Of a stretch of 64,000 nucleotides of DNA, positions 46,087-57,838 are shown one piece after another. Under the pieces are notes generated by a model, which worked only from the letters and a program-made list of their open reading frames with translations, did no database searches and was not told where the DNA came from. The position numbers and the translations under genes were made by a program. Every line of letters starts with the position of its first letter. Position 1 is the stretch's first letter. Source of the stretch: Oscheius sp. JU75 (lineage: Eukaryota > Nematoda > Chromadorea > Rhabditida > Rhabditidae); NCBI GenBank assembly GCA_037178855.1, contig JASJZC010000007.1:8618001-8682000 (forward strand). The letters run 5' to 3'.

Positions 46087-46539
46087 CCCTCAATTCCGTG
46101 TATAATCAGACGTAGGAGGTCTTCTTGTGGACCAGTCCTTCTCAAGACCGAGAGACTGTTTATCCTTCTCATCATCACTGGCACATTTCTCTGCTGGTGG
46201 GGGAGACAACGGGGAAGTCTGAAGCCCATAACCGGTGGCCACAGGTCCAGACGGAGTCTCGATCCGACGGGTCAACAGAGGACGATCGTCCAAACATCTC
46301 ACCCTAATCGGACTATAGCCGAACGGAGCCACCGCGTGTACGCACACAGAACTCTGCTACTGAGAACAGTCTTTGACAGGTGCGCGGGCCACGCGCCCAG
46401 AAGGCGACGGGGGACAAAAAGATGCAGAGGTCAATGCAATGAAGCTCATGTGAAAGCTAAGGCTTACGGCTTCCGTATGCTGCACAGAATAGGAAAAGAC
46501 CTTTCAGTTCAACCAGTCCCGCATATTATTTACATGTAA
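46087..46539 (+). CDS. Possible C-terminal exon of a single-pass membrane protein
   Basis: A frame of 151 codons is open from 46087 to the TAA at 46537-46539. It holds a strong hydrophobic helix (RLFILLIITGTFLCWW, about 46153-46200) followed at once by a basic tail (GRQRG, later RRRRGTKRC), as expected for the cytoplasmic side of a type I membrane protein. It contains no ATG before the helix, so it would be a last exon. An antisense frame of 85 codons overlaps it. No family is recognised; this may be chance. Confidence 0.3.
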   Translation, partial: PSIPCIIRRRRSSCGPVLLKTERLFILLIITGTFLCWWGRQRGSLKPITGGHRSRRSLDPTGQQRTIVQTSHPNRTIAERSHRVYAHRTLLLRTVFDRCAGHAPRRRRGTKRCRGQCNEAHVKAKAYGFRMLHRIGKDLSVQPVPHIIYM

Positions 46540-47935
46540 TATAGGAATAAAAACGATTCATTGTTGTAATGTCATTTCTGGAACAATAAGGAAGGAGGGA
46601 GAGAAAAGGGTAGCTAAACATGGAGGAAGTGAGCTCTCATGTAGGAAGAATGCTAGGAGAATGCTCTAGGTACATCAAATTGATTGGATGAGTAATGGAC
46701 TGTCTAAATGAATATATATGACCACACTAAAATTGAAGAGTTCCTCGAACGGTCCAAAAATCACCTCTGGAAGGTTTACAAAAATTTCCACTAAAATTTA
46801 ATAACATAATTCAAGCTTGGTTATGACTACCCGCCAAAACAGGCCTAGCGTTAGATAACAGCTGACATATTAGAAACAATTGCTTTGCGTTATATGCTTT
46901 CAGGTGCAGATTCAAACAGAACGTATCTGAAAGCTGGGCAGTTCTAGGTCTGTTTTGGAATCTACGAAAAATACTTGTGAGCAAATGTATATGAAAACAA
47001 AACGAAGGTTAAACAGGTGTAAAATTCTGAATCCATGTAGGCCAATTTTCAGTCCAGAACGGCGTTTTTATACGGAAGTGTGCCTGTGCTCCGGGGCCTC
47101 GTAGAGTCAGGCGCGTCTCTGCCGTGTTACATGTCGCGCGTTCCGTTCCTACGGACCGGTTCGCGAGGACGGCTATTTCTAGCCCTTCGGAGCCCGATAT
47201 AAAGTGTGCGCCTTCGAGCACACAATTATTCGAGTGACCTTTAGTTTCTCATCATCTCCAGCCTTATTGAGATACCTTCTCATTTTACCTTTTTTGTTTC
47301 GGAAAGACACATTTTGAACTTTTGCCCATCTGAAAAATAATGATATTTTGTTAGTGCCGAATTTTAACAAGGTACCGAAACAAACTTAACAGTTTTCCAG
47401 ATAAATTTAAACAGTACACTTTTCACTAAAAATTTTTTACTATCTTTTCGGTATAGTTTGTGACTTCGTCACTTCCATTTCTATAATTTCCAGCTAAACC
47501 TCACATATAGGATTTCACACTATCACATGATACAAAGATGTCGCAAAATGAATCAGACTCTTTGTCGGTAAAAAAACAGCTGTCAGTGCGTAGAAACTGA
47601 GTGCCTTCATCAAAGTCTTCAGATTTTTTGTCAAGTAGGACTCTCTAAAATGATCAGACACACCAAAATACTTGTACAGTATACGTTTCAAAAGAGTAGC
47701 GGCTACCTGCCACCAGCTAAACTGTTAGGAAATAGCTCTTTGTTGCTGATGAAGCAGAGGCTACCCTCGGCGCGTGCGCTCCTTCTCGACGGCTCGCGCA
47801 GGTCCACGCCACGCCCAGCGAAGCACACACACAGAAATCTGCTAGCCGCGCAACGGTCAGCGCTCCTACCAGGCCGGCTTCCTTACTTCTTAACTTTCTT
47901 CTCCCCAAAGAAGTACTTGAGTCCTTCCTTCAGAT

Positions 47936-48921
47936 ATGAAGCGACTCGCCCTGTCCTTTGCCGTTCTCCTCCCTCTTGCCTGCGTCTGGGTGTTGAGAGT
48001 TGACGCTCAAGATAGCCCTGACAGTCCTGAAGGTATCACTTTTGAATCATTTTCAGGATATTACAACAGTTTTGTCGTTTCTTTATATGGTTTTTCTCCT
48101 TTCCAGGTCCCGAAATCCGTGAAGCCAATGCCACCCTAGTCAGAGCCAAGAGACAATTTGGATGCCCCTCTAACTGCTACTCATCCTGTGCCTCCACCTC
48201 TCAGTGTCAGCTTTACTCTGCCTCAGCTGTTTGCATCCAAGGCTGCTGTTGTCCTTCGTCCAACACCCTCTCTAGTAAGTTTGATCGTAATTTTTGGAAA
48301 ATTGCTAAGTTTGTATAGTTAGGACAGCAAAATTAGGGTAGTTTGTGTCATGTGAAGAGTCCAAAACACCTATAGGTATAGGGTCCTGTTTGCTTTCGGA
48401 GAGCATGTTTGCGATTGAAAGTCGCCGTCCTCTCCTAAGTGGTCACTCACGAGCTCAGAAAAAGAACCGGACGAACTCTAAGAAATAGAACGCCTGATTA
48501 GATATGATTCCTTTTTCCAGCTGCCTGCTCCGGAGGACCCGCAGTAGCAGCTTGCCTCGGAGGACTCTGCGGACAGGGCTACTTCTGCTCCTCCAACAAT
48601 TACTGCTGCCGTTGCCAGTCTGGAAACACCACCGGTTTGTTCTATTCTAAAATTTGTAAATGATCTGTTTCAGGACCCTGCGTCAACCAGGTCTGCCCCA
48701 CTGGCTACCTCTGCAACACCAACAACTACTGCTGTCCTCTCGGTTCTGGAGGAGTCCTCGGTAAGCTCTATTCTATGAAATTTTGGCTTTTCAACTTGCT
48801 ACAAACAAACACAAAACTGATACTTTTGTTTGCAGGACAGTGCGTCAACGGACAATGCCCTACGGGTTACCTTTGTGGAGCAGGAAACCTTTGCTATTTG
48901 TCCACCTCCGGAAAGAAGTAA
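47936..48921 (+). CDS. Secreted Cys-rich protein with repeated CC-type domains
   Basis: Five exons (47936-48032, 48107-48274, 48521-48634, 48674-48760, 48836-48921) give 183 residues. A signal peptide (LALSFAVLLPLACVWVLRV) precedes a short acidic propeptide and a furin-like site (RAKR). After it comes one Cys-rich block with CNCC-like spacing (FGCPSNCYSSC ... GCCCPSS) and then three tandem modules of about 30 residues, each on its own exon with equal phase: CLGGLCGQGYFC, GPCVNQVCPTGYLC, GQCVNGQCPTGYLC. The last lacks the final CC pair. These match the nematode CC-domain pattern. It is probably a cuticle, extracellular-matrix or mucus protein; the function is not known. Confidence 0.85.
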
Positions 48922-48988
48922 ATTATAAGAGAACGACCATCAAACATCCAGTCTTTCTTGTCGATTTCTATTACCCGGATAATTTATG

Positions 48989-48994
48989 AATAAA
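48989..48994 (+). terminator. Poly(A) signal of the CC-domain gene
   Basis: AATAAA lies 68 bases past the stop codon. Confidence 0.65.
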
Positions 48995-49654
48995 TTATTT
49001 GAAATTGTAACTCATTGTCTGTGGTTCTGGGATATCTGCGTAGAACAGAAAATAGGGTCTCCCCGGTCTTTCACAAACAGTTTTAATGGTATTTGCGTTA
49101 CAATCTCGAGACTGACGGTAGCTGACAAACTTTTGCCAAAACGAGGCTCCTTAATCCGTAATAGGTAGTGGGAAGCAAAACTCTCTGTTTGAGCCATTTC
49201 GCCGAATAATTACAGTGGGCAGACAATCGCGGTGGGAACCACGGCCTTTCACTATATCTGGCTCTCTCGGGCGAGAAACGTGTAATTCGGACCTTTCAAA
49301 ATGATTGTTTTTTAAGTTTCAAACTAGTTCTCTTTGTTATCAACAACTTCGAAAATGTTCAAAAGGTCAATGGACAAAATTCGTTATCATTTGATGAAGA
49401 ACGGGAAAATCTGGATTGAACAAGCTCTGAAACAGGTGAATTGAATGAAAATGACATTATGCTTGACAGAAAAACTCAGTAAACTCGTGTACTGGAACAA
49501 CGTTAGAAAATGACAAACTTCAGGTAAAAACAACCAGAAATCATAAAGTTTGCCAAAACTTGTGAAGAGGAGGAACTGTGCACAGCGGTTTTAGAAAGTC
49601 TAAAGTAGCAGACGTTTAAAGATTGTGGTTTGAATATACGCTTTTGTCTCAATT

Positions 49655-50062
49655 ATGCATGGAGCCCCTTGGAATGGCCTCAATCGACTAGGTGTGCCGA
49701 CGAAGATGATCCTCCAGCTCATCTACAAGACAACTAATACTTACGTGCGAGTATACGGTAAACAAGTGGAAGCAAAGAGGTGTACTTCAAGGAGGCACAA
49801 TTTTACCTTCTCTATTCACCGAAGAACTATTCCGAACTTCGCACTGGGATGAACTTGGAGTCAATGTCATTGGACGATTTCTGCAAAACATACGATACGC
49901 CAACGACACAGTTCTTTTTTTACATACGGCCGAAGAACTCGAGAAGATGCTAGTAAACGGCCCAGAAGTAGGTCTTACCCTAAACTGTCAAAAGACCAAG
50001 ATGATGACGAACTGCAATCACACACCGATCTCAGTCAATGGTCAGCTTGCTTCCATCGAATA
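49655..50062 (+). mobile_element. RTE/LINE-type reverse transcriptase relic
   Basis: Two frames joined by a shift near 49778 give reverse-transcriptase motifs in order: QLIYKTTNTYVRVYG, then RGVLQGGTILPSLF, NVIGRFLQNIRYANDTVLFL, and EVGLTLNCQKTKMM followed by a segment ending ISVNGQ and a stop. The catalytic F/YADD box reads YAND, so an essential Asp is lost. The order and spacing match non-LTR retrotransposons of the RTE type. Upstream and downstream parts are absent; it is an inactive fragment. Confidence 0.8.
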
Positions 50063-50772
50063 GATTTCCTTCTCTGCTTGAAGCAGGAAAATCACGATCG
50101 TGACCCTGCGAGCCAAGCGAATGTTCGAGTGATGGAGCTTACTAGACGGTTTCGTAGACAGAATTCCTAATACAATAACTCAATTTAAAAAAAATAAATT
50201 ACGAGCATTTGTTTCTTTCAAAAGACATTTAGGAGAAGCGATACATTTGCAAGCCAGATAACGGTGAAAGGTAGAGCAACGTAGAATAGCAGAGACATAT
50301 GACATTGGTAAACTTAGAACAAAACCAGCTTTTCGTTTGTTTCGCGATGAGACCCATCGCCGGGGGTAGGTTTCATAGTTTGCCAAACTAGAGGTTCGAT
50401 AAGGTGCTGTACTGAACTGGAAAAAAAGCAGGACATTTCTCCGCTGCTTTTTAAATGCGTGTTATCTTTTGACTCGTATCTATGTTCCACTAGAATAAAT
50501 CTTCTTCAGGCCGTTTGAATGGTATATAACTGAATAAAACGCTCTTTCTAGAGTTTTTGCACAATTCCGTGTACAAAACCTTGTTGCTAAAAATCATTTA
50601 AATACTTCTATGCTTATTCTTACGCTACAACGTTTGAAAGCAAATTGTTGGTAGTTTTATTGAAAATATTGCCCTCAGCTGTAGCAAAAAAGGCTTGGAA
50701 TGTCTCGCAGCAAAAAGCGTTTTTAATCTAACTTTTGGAGGCGAACTGCGGGCATAATCGGCTGAAAACTCT

Positions 50773-50864
50773 TTTAAAAGGTCGATGGATCCAAAACACT
50801 GCCTTTTCGGACGGGCGGCACGCTGTTTAAAAGATCGATGGGTCCAAAACACTGGCCTTTCCGA
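50773..50864 (+). repeat. Two-copy imperfect 38-bp direct repeat
   Basis: Two copies beginning TTTAAAAGRTCGATGGRTCC and continuing AAAACACTG lie at about 50773-50810 and 50826-50864, with only a few differences and a 15-base gap. No function is apparent. Confidence 0.75.
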
Positions 50865-53164
50865 GACTTTTCTGTTTAGAAACTGACAGGGTATGGCCTT
50901 AATCATTTTTTTTCGGCTGTTCAATTCATCAAAAAGAACGCTGTTTTCGTAATTTCACATGTTTGGACGTCCGAACAAAAATGCACGCATGACTTCCTCT
51001 AGGTTACAGGTGTCATGGGGGTGGTTTATCGTTAAAGGTAGGTTGTGCCAAGGCAGAACAAAAGAGACAGCTGGGAGGGCAAATACCTTCAAATTAGTGT
51101 AATTCACCTGACTTAAGATGCTTAGTGGGAATCCAAGAGAGTTTTCTTTTCAGTGCAATGGTGCCGTAGTCATGATTGTGCGGATTGGCAGGCCCCGCCC
51201 AAAACCTGTTATCGTGAATGTATTGTACAGATCGTAGCGATAAGAGAGGTGGCAAACTAAAAAATCAGTGTTGAAAGTCACAAAAAGGGATTTCAGAGTC
51301 ATACGTGGTCCAGTTCATCGTGGCAGCCACACACCAGCTCAATAAGTCTATAGAGCTTATTCGGGAGACCAATAAGATCTTAAGAGATCCTCACCCGCAC
51401 TCTCGTATGTTTTGTATAATAAACTATTTATAAATCAAACACTTCGATCGCATCGCTTTGAATTCGTCAAACGTTTACCTCCTAACCTGAGGTTCACAAG
51501 CATTCTCTTAAGCTATTTTCAATGACACGATCAAACAAATGTCTTTTATAAACACTGACGAGATTTGATATGATCCAGGAATGGTCATGAATGAGCATGG
51601 TTGCTGTTCATGTTCAGCTCAAGCTCACCTGCATACTTGGGCAGCTATGGCAGCTTTGACCCTCGATCCGACTCGGCTAATCAAACTTTCCGAGCTTCCC
51701 CTAGTCTCAATAACATTATTTCACCTGACTTAGAAGACAATTGATCTAGAATATCTGAAAAATTACATTTCGAACTTTTTTTGACTGAAATGGATAGCTC
51801 TGTTCATTTCTATATCTTACGACTTGTGTTACGCAATTACGTACCTTGTGTCGTTCCTTACCCTTACACCTATCGGCTTTGAATACCGTGACTCTCCCAC
51901 TCTTCCGATGAAGACCTGATAATTTATAGGGTTATAGTCATAGCTCTTTATCTGAGCATGAATATCTCTAAAGTTTCTCGAGAAAAAGGAGGATGAGACA
52001 TTAGAAGCTGTTTCCAATACGACAGCTTCCGAGACGAGGTGGCTGTTCCCTTTTATTTTTTTTTCTGACAGCAGATTCAGCCTCTGATCACCAACTCTGA
52101 GTCTTTTCTAGACGACAAGCCCCAAACACAGAGAGCCAAGGTTTTCAGTGGGCTTTTGGAATTATAAGACCATTCCTGTGATGGTAAGAGAAAAATCTGT
52201 GACGAGTACAGTTTCATCTCCTTGCCCGAACCTAAGTCAAACAACATAGTTTCAGGCATCATTGCCGAACAAGTCGCCACTTTTCGACACGATAGGTCTA
52301 AATCTCTTTTTTGTTGTTCACGGCTGTCTTCTCATGTATGTCGTCTACCTGATTTGGCTTGATAGAAAGATTTTCGATGGATCTGACAGGGAAGCAATTG
52401 ATTGACCAAGCAGACAGGAAACATGAGTAGAAAAGACGTGCAGAAGAAAGGTAGGGAAAGAATACAGACTCAAAGTTCACTTTCAGGTGCACTGAATTTT
52501 TCATAAGATGTGGTCTAGCTGGAATTCAGTCGTCAAAATGTCCACAACGATCTAGTGAACCCTTGTTTATGTACCGTATATAAACAAATGAAGTGATGGT
52601 TCAGTTCTAAGTTTACGTTATGGAAAAGAAAAAGAGGAGAGAAAGGATTGTGTTAGGGTTTCTTTGTCACAGTCGCATCTTCAGTGCACACTTTTCCTCG
52701 AATTTGTCATCGAAGTGTGCGAAACGAATCCTTGTTGATCAAAATATTTGTCTTATTTTTCGTATCTTTCATTTGCAATTTCTCAGTGACCGTCTTCTCG
52801 CTCAAACCATCTTTCATAGTCGAGATCCGAGATCGGTCGGCAGCTGGAAAGCAGTCTTATGCGGTACAAAACCCTAAATATTTTTGATACAATTTGCTTT
52901 TACTGAGCGAGAAACGAATAGTTCAGTTCAGCCGAAAGCTTTGCCGTATACAGGTGTTCTGTTCCTCTATCTCTCTCTTACTAAAGTGCAACAGTGTCTG
53001 TCTGCGTTTGTATGTGTCCTATTGTAGGTTTGGACACACGGTACCGGGGTTTTTTTTTTGTAAAGTGCCATTCTGTAGAGAATTTCAAGCTGAGTAAGAA
53101 TATTCAATAATATTTAGGGGTACCGCTATTCCGAACGAAATTAGAGAGCTTCAAAGTATTTGCG

Positions 53165-53250
53165 CTAGAGGTAGTGAATTTCTAAGAGGCGCTGTCACGC
53201 GCGCCCATGCATCTCGGGTTCGATTCTGTGCCGAAGCAAATCATCCTATT
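53165..53250 (+). repeat. tRNA-like scrap with B box
   Basis: The segment ends with CTCGGGTTCGATTCTGTG, a near-consensus pol III B box. The expected acceptor and T stems do not pair, so it is not a functional tRNA. It may be a decayed tRNA or SINE head. Confidence 0.35.
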
Positions 53251-53379
53251 TGATCGGTTCGAGGTGAGTAAAGCGTCGCTTTGTAGTTTTCGATGAGTTA
53301 AGCAAGAATATGCAGTAATCTCCGCCTAAACTTGTAGTAAAATATGATTAGGCCACGTTTTGATCGAAAATCCAGTTCC

Positions 53380-53452
53380 AGCTCAAGTTGGTATACTGCT
53401 ATGAGACGCTACTCGAACTAGGCGACCCGGGTTCGATCCCTGTGGGCAGAAA
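53380..53452 (+). repeat. Second tRNA-like scrap with B box
   Basis: CCCGGGTTCGATCCCTGTG again gives a B-box-like T-loop with poor stem pairing. It lies 480 bases before a functional-looking tRNA-Gly. Confidence 0.35.
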
Positions 53453-53862
53453 GTTTTTCTGTCAAGCTGTTTTCAGCTGTAAAAGAAGAGAGACAGAGAG
53501 AGAGGCAGAGTTACAGAGGGAGAAGAACGAGGCAAGGAGGGATCTCCCGTCCTCAAGTACAGCCGGCATCCCGAGCACTTCCAGGCCAAAACCCGATGAG
53601 AATAAGGAAGACCTGCGAAGGTCTTGTGCATCTGTATATCACATGAATGAGAAAAAAGATAAGTGTTCTCTTCCAAACATCTGTCCAACACTCAAGCTTG
53701 AGGAGGAATTTTCAGACCAAGTATACCAGCTGCTTTAAAAACTGCAGAAAGCCAGTACTTTTGATATATCAAAAGCAGAATCATTTGATCTAAAATTTTG
53801 TTCCTGGTGAAGACAGTGAGATCCAGAGAACTGTCTCTCAGTCTCAAACTAGAACGCTCGCT

Positions 53863-53934
53863 GCGTCCGTGGTGTAATGGTCAGCATGGATGCCTTCCAA
53901 GCATTCGACGGGGGTTCGATTCCCCCCGGACGCA
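53863..53934 (+). tRNA. tRNA-Gly(UCC)
   Basis: The 72 bases fold as a full cloverleaf. The acceptor stem GCGTCCG pairs with CGGACGC, leaving discriminator A. The D-arm contains TGGTGTAATGG. The anticodon arm GATGC-CTTCCAA-GCATT exposes anticodon TCC, with only a weak last pair. The T arm GGGGG-TTCGATT-CCCCC is perfect. Internal A and B boxes are normal and a TTTT terminator follows within 10 bases. There is no intron. Confidence 0.96.
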
Positions 53935-54683
53935 AACTCTTTTGTTTACTTTTGTTTTGTTGAAAAGGGTTGTTTAAGAAGGGTTCAGCGTGACTCCTGG
54001 AGCTGCCAGTGTTTGTCTTTCTGCTGGTGGTTTGCAGGAGGATTGCAAAGCGGTAATGAAGATTGTCAAAGATATCTGTGGCTAACTCCGTGGAGAATGG
54101 AATGTACTTTTAAGATAGGCTTTTTTACAAGACTGTACAAGCACACCTTGATGGATGTTTACGATGAATACGATTCAAAAATTCTGCCTCAATTTTTGAG
54201 AACCCGTGTTGAACTTCCTATGTTTGCAATGTTCTGCAAAGTTGTAGCCCTTGTTTTGGAAAATATAAAGAAGTTCAAAAGTTTTTTTGATTAACATGAA
54301 AAGCTAGACAGAACTCGCGGATTTCCAATTTCTCAGAGTAAAGCAGACCTGATTTAGACCTTTCTCAGTTTTTTTGGTCATACTCATACCTTGTAGTCTC
54401 CTTAAGCGAAACATGAACCTCCTCTAATATTGTCTTCATTTATTTCAAAACCACAGTGTCATTCGAATGTCCAAATGTTACCATTGTCCTGATATAGTAT
54501 TGACACTGCATAAGAGAAAACAGAAAACCAATTTGAGGTTTTGAGGACGAAGCCATCAGAACTTAGTGGACTGTTTGAGATACAGACCAACTATTCGAGC
54601 TGGAGGCTTTGAAACTGCAAAAATGCGGGGCCGAGCCGAGGTAGAACCCATCAGAGTATTTGAATCTCAGACATATAATCGCT

Positions 54684-54745
54684 GTGTCCGTGGTGTAATG
54701 GTCAGCATGGATGCCTTCCAAACATTCGACGGGGGTTCGATTCCC
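54684..54745 (+). pseudogene. Truncated tRNA-Gly(UCC) copy
   Basis: This matches the upstream tRNA-Gly over about 62 bases with two substitutions: C to T in the acceptor stem (GTGTCCG) and G to A in the anticodon stem. After GATTCCC the sequence diverges (TTTCTAATATAC), so the 3' half of the T stem and the whole 3' acceptor strand are lost. It cannot fold properly. The conserved flank TCGCTG just before both copies points to a local duplication. Confidence 0.92.
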
Positions 54746-54835
54746 TTTCTAATATACAAGGAAAGCCAACTGAGACATCATACCTTCGCCGAGTCGGTAA
54801 TATTTCTTTGAAGGATATTTTGCTTTTTTCAGTTC

Positions 54836-55476
54836 GTTGTATCGACCTACACATCTGGATTATTTGCTGTGGATTCCAGAGTCGGTGCCTACACAGCCTT
54901 CGCCTTGAAAGGTCCCGATCGCAATGAGGAATATCTCGGTACCTTGAACCCCGTGAAGGGGAAATACAGTCCATTGCAATCATCAAATGGAGCTGTTTCC
55001 GTTGTAGCGATGAGCTCAATAAACCCTGTACTGAATATAGAAGAACGGAGAACGACTACAGCATGTTGTCGTCTTATAAAAAAACCCACGGTGAGTCATA
55101 CCACTTTTAAATGACCATATGTTCACAGATTATTCTGGATGACTGAGATACTGAGCTGCTAGTCCACTTACGAACCGCTACTGGAAGGAAAAAGCAAAGG
55201 ATCTGTCTGAAAAATACCTGGACAATACAGACCTGCCCCGCCCATCAATTGGAAGCTTACCATGACTGCTACGTTCGACTGTGCCACGTTCAATACCAGC
55301 TCACTCCTGGGAATTCTCTAGATGAAGCTTCGCTGGGCCGAGTAGACGACAAAGATGGAATAGCGACCGAATGGATCCCTTTTGAGAAGACAGAGAGCTT
55401 GCCTGTCATGTCAGTACTGTCTTGTCAGCACAGCATGTCAGCAGTCTTGATTGCGGAGTTTAATGATAATACGTAG
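54836..55476 (+). other. Unassigned open stretches, possible gene fragment
   Basis: After a TTTTTTCAG, a frame stays open for about 85 codons (54830-55090, including AYTAFALKGPDRNEEYLG) and ends at ACG|GTGAG. A second frame of 75 codons at 55249-55476 ends in a stop (ESLPVMSVLSCQHSMS). The composition is protein-like, but I recognise no domain and cannot link the two by splicing. Confidence 0.25.
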
Positions 55477-55555
55477 AACAAATGAGATTGATTTCTACAA
55501 AATAACATACATTCAGCTATTTCGGGACCAATTTAAGGTTCGTAAACTATAGGTT

Positions 55556-55602
55556 GTTCTGCAAAGTTGTAACTGTTTTTCTGCTCTACAGCTTTGCAGA
55601 AC
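55556..55602. repeat. Inverted repeat with 11-bp arms
   Basis: GTTCTGCAAAG (55556-55566) is mirrored exactly by CTTTGCAGAAC (55592-55602) across 25 bases. The left arm plus TTGTA also occurs near 54234, suggesting a dispersed repeat. Confidence 0.6.
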
Positions 55603-57838
55603 ATTCTAAAGTTATCAGATCTTATCTTGACCCCAAAATTACAGATTTGTGTTACGCGTCTTCACAAAACCTCTGAAAAAAAATCAGAATCAGAATTGGC
55701 GACTATTCTTTTCAAAGCGCAACAGACGGTTTTTGAGGTTGAAAAAATGATGCAGTGTTGTCTGTAACAGATTTGCACAACAACGGCGAACGTAAAATCA
55801 GCGTTTTCCTTTGAAAAGTTGTCCTGAGCGAAGTCGGTCGTCATTTCCTAACTCTGAAAAAGAGTTTCAGAAAATCATAAGGACAGAAAGTCACGCAAAA
55901 AACTAGTTGTACCTCGAGTAGTATTAGAAAGTGTCATCGCCCAAGCGAAGTCTGCCCAGCCCGACATATATCTAATCAAAACCCAGGCGCATCTTGCAAT
56001 TTAGCCCATAATTGTTTTGCTTGTCCGTTGGTGTATGAGCTTATTAGACAGCTGATGATGAGCACAACCACGGCAATGGATCCTTTGTTCATGACATCCC
56101 TACATGTTCTAGTGTATCTCCTGTAACATGTTTATAGTTCAAGAACCTAGCCAAGTTCGTCTGTTTACTGACGTCTACTTTAACTATCATTCTTGTCTAC
56201 CAGTCTTCACCATGGTTAGAAGATCTCTCTTTCCCCTTTATGTTTCTTTCCTCATTTCATTCTCTTCTGTTAACCCTATCTTCTTTTGACCACAGCCGTT
56301 TTCATATCAAGATGTTTTTGGTAATCTGTTCCATGTTTCCCCTGTGTTCATGGCCACTTGAAAACATTTGGCTTTTGAGTTGTGATAATGGCACCGATAG
56401 AGAAGAACACTGACTCGTAAAGAATCGTGGAATGGGATCGTAGTGCTTCCAAAGCGGTTGAATTCGTAACGCCATATGTGATTTGGGGCAGCATCTCCTG
56501 GACTACGGCGCTCTCGGGTTTCAGAGTAGAAATAGGAGGGGGCTTTACTAGGGTAAAGTCGTATCTTGACAACCATCTCATGCTGCCAGCCCATCTGTCG
56601 CTTCGGACTACCTCTTGCTCATTAGAATCTTCGCGATTATATCTCAGCTGGCGCAATTGGGCGCATATATTTCGTATGACAGATTGGCCAAGGGTCGTTT
56701 GCGGCCACTACATAAATTCTATCTGCCATGCTACAGTCGTCTCCTTTTCGCGGACTGGCTGCTGCCTTTTCGTGAAATTGTGTCACGTTTTTGCAAATAA
56801 CAATTGCGCTGGATGAGGGCTAAATGTGCTTCCGGAGTCGCTCTCATTACGCGTAGCTCGACTCGAAATGAGTTGAAACGCTGAGCGAAGGTCCGCATTT
56901 GAGCCACCCTGATTACGAAAACCTCCCGCGTTTCACTTGACCTTCGTACGAGAGAGACATCTTAAGCATTCTCCGAGAGCTATAGTTGCACACTCGATTG
57001 TTTTCACTGTATCTCGTATTTAGTATATCTCTTTGTGGTTTCACTTTTTCTTTGTTTTTCTTTCCAGTAAGCAGATACATCACAAGTACTAATTTGGGGA
57101 CCACATTTTCCTATATTTTCTACTATTTCTGTTAAACTGTCTCTTTTGGCACCTTCAACTTTGTAGGACTAATGATACATCCTTATTTAGTAGCAACTTT
57201 TAGTGAATTGTGAAAACAACTCAAACCCACGACTGTTCTCCCAACATCTGTCCCATCAAAAGCTTGTCTATTCATGCACATTTCTGCTCTTCTCCTTCTC
57301 AAAGCCTTTAATTAACTCATGGAAACCCACCCGACCAGTGCGTCAATTTTCCTGTTTCTGTGAGATTAATTGCGAAATTACACGAAATGTCGTGCGGGAG
57401 GCAGATTCGAGCACACTTTCTCCAGCTGATTAGATTCTACACTTGGCGCATGTTTGTAAACAGCTATTTTGAAAGAGAAGGCGTGCAAACAAGTTGCACA
57501 TTAATTTTTGGGAGAGGGAGAGAGAGATGTGCAGCTAAGCTCTCCCTAAATGCTATGGTGCCTCGGGGAGAGGAGGGGTCCGCGAATTAATTTCGAGTCA
57601 AGACCCGGTTGTTAGGAAACGAACGCGATCGATGTTCTCCCAATAGCCCTTACGCATTCTCTGGCTTCCCAATGACTACTTCTTAGAGAGCTTTGGTTCG
57701 TGAACACTTTCGATATCCAGACTTTTTTCTTTGCCTTTCATCAAGATTGTGTCACGATAGCTGGATTCCTCTCTATTCTGGAACAATATTCTCATTTAAT
57801 TTTTGCTGTTTTTCAAACACACATTTTCACTTGTTTAG

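Larger units (their letters stand above)
43307..47935. other. Gene-poor region with transposon relic and a possible membrane-protein ORF
   Basis: The first 100 bases upstream of the protease start are presumably its promoter. The region then holds a Tc1/mariner relic (44.4-44.8 kb), two hairpins, a Cys-rich open stretch (45.57-45.69 kb) and a 151-codon frame with a membrane helix (46.09-46.54 kb). I see no well-supported gene in the remainder. Confidence 0.45.
48922..57838. other. Long gene-poor region with retroelement and tRNA sequences
   Basis: About 8.9 kb without a well-supported protein gene. It contains a LINE reverse-transcriptase relic (49.66-50.06 kb), a two-copy 38-bp repeat (50.77-50.86 kb), tRNA-like scraps, a functional-looking tRNA-Gly, a truncated tRNA copy, some unassigned open stretches at 54.84-55.48 kb, and AT-rich sequence. 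The right end is the presumed promoter of the MAX-1-like gene. Confidence 0.5.

Noticed and set aside
52620..52887. A frame with a hydrophobic stretch that could be a signal peptide
   Set aside because: No ATG in a good position, no downstream exon in frame and no domain; AT-rich sequence often gives such hydrophobic frames.
56427..56816. A 129-codon plus-strand frame with VIWGSIS and LDNHLM, resembling a Tc1 transposase middle section
   Set aside because: The similarity is limited to two short words. The expected DNxPxH block is absent and an antisense frame of 102 codons overlaps it. Too weak to call a transposon.
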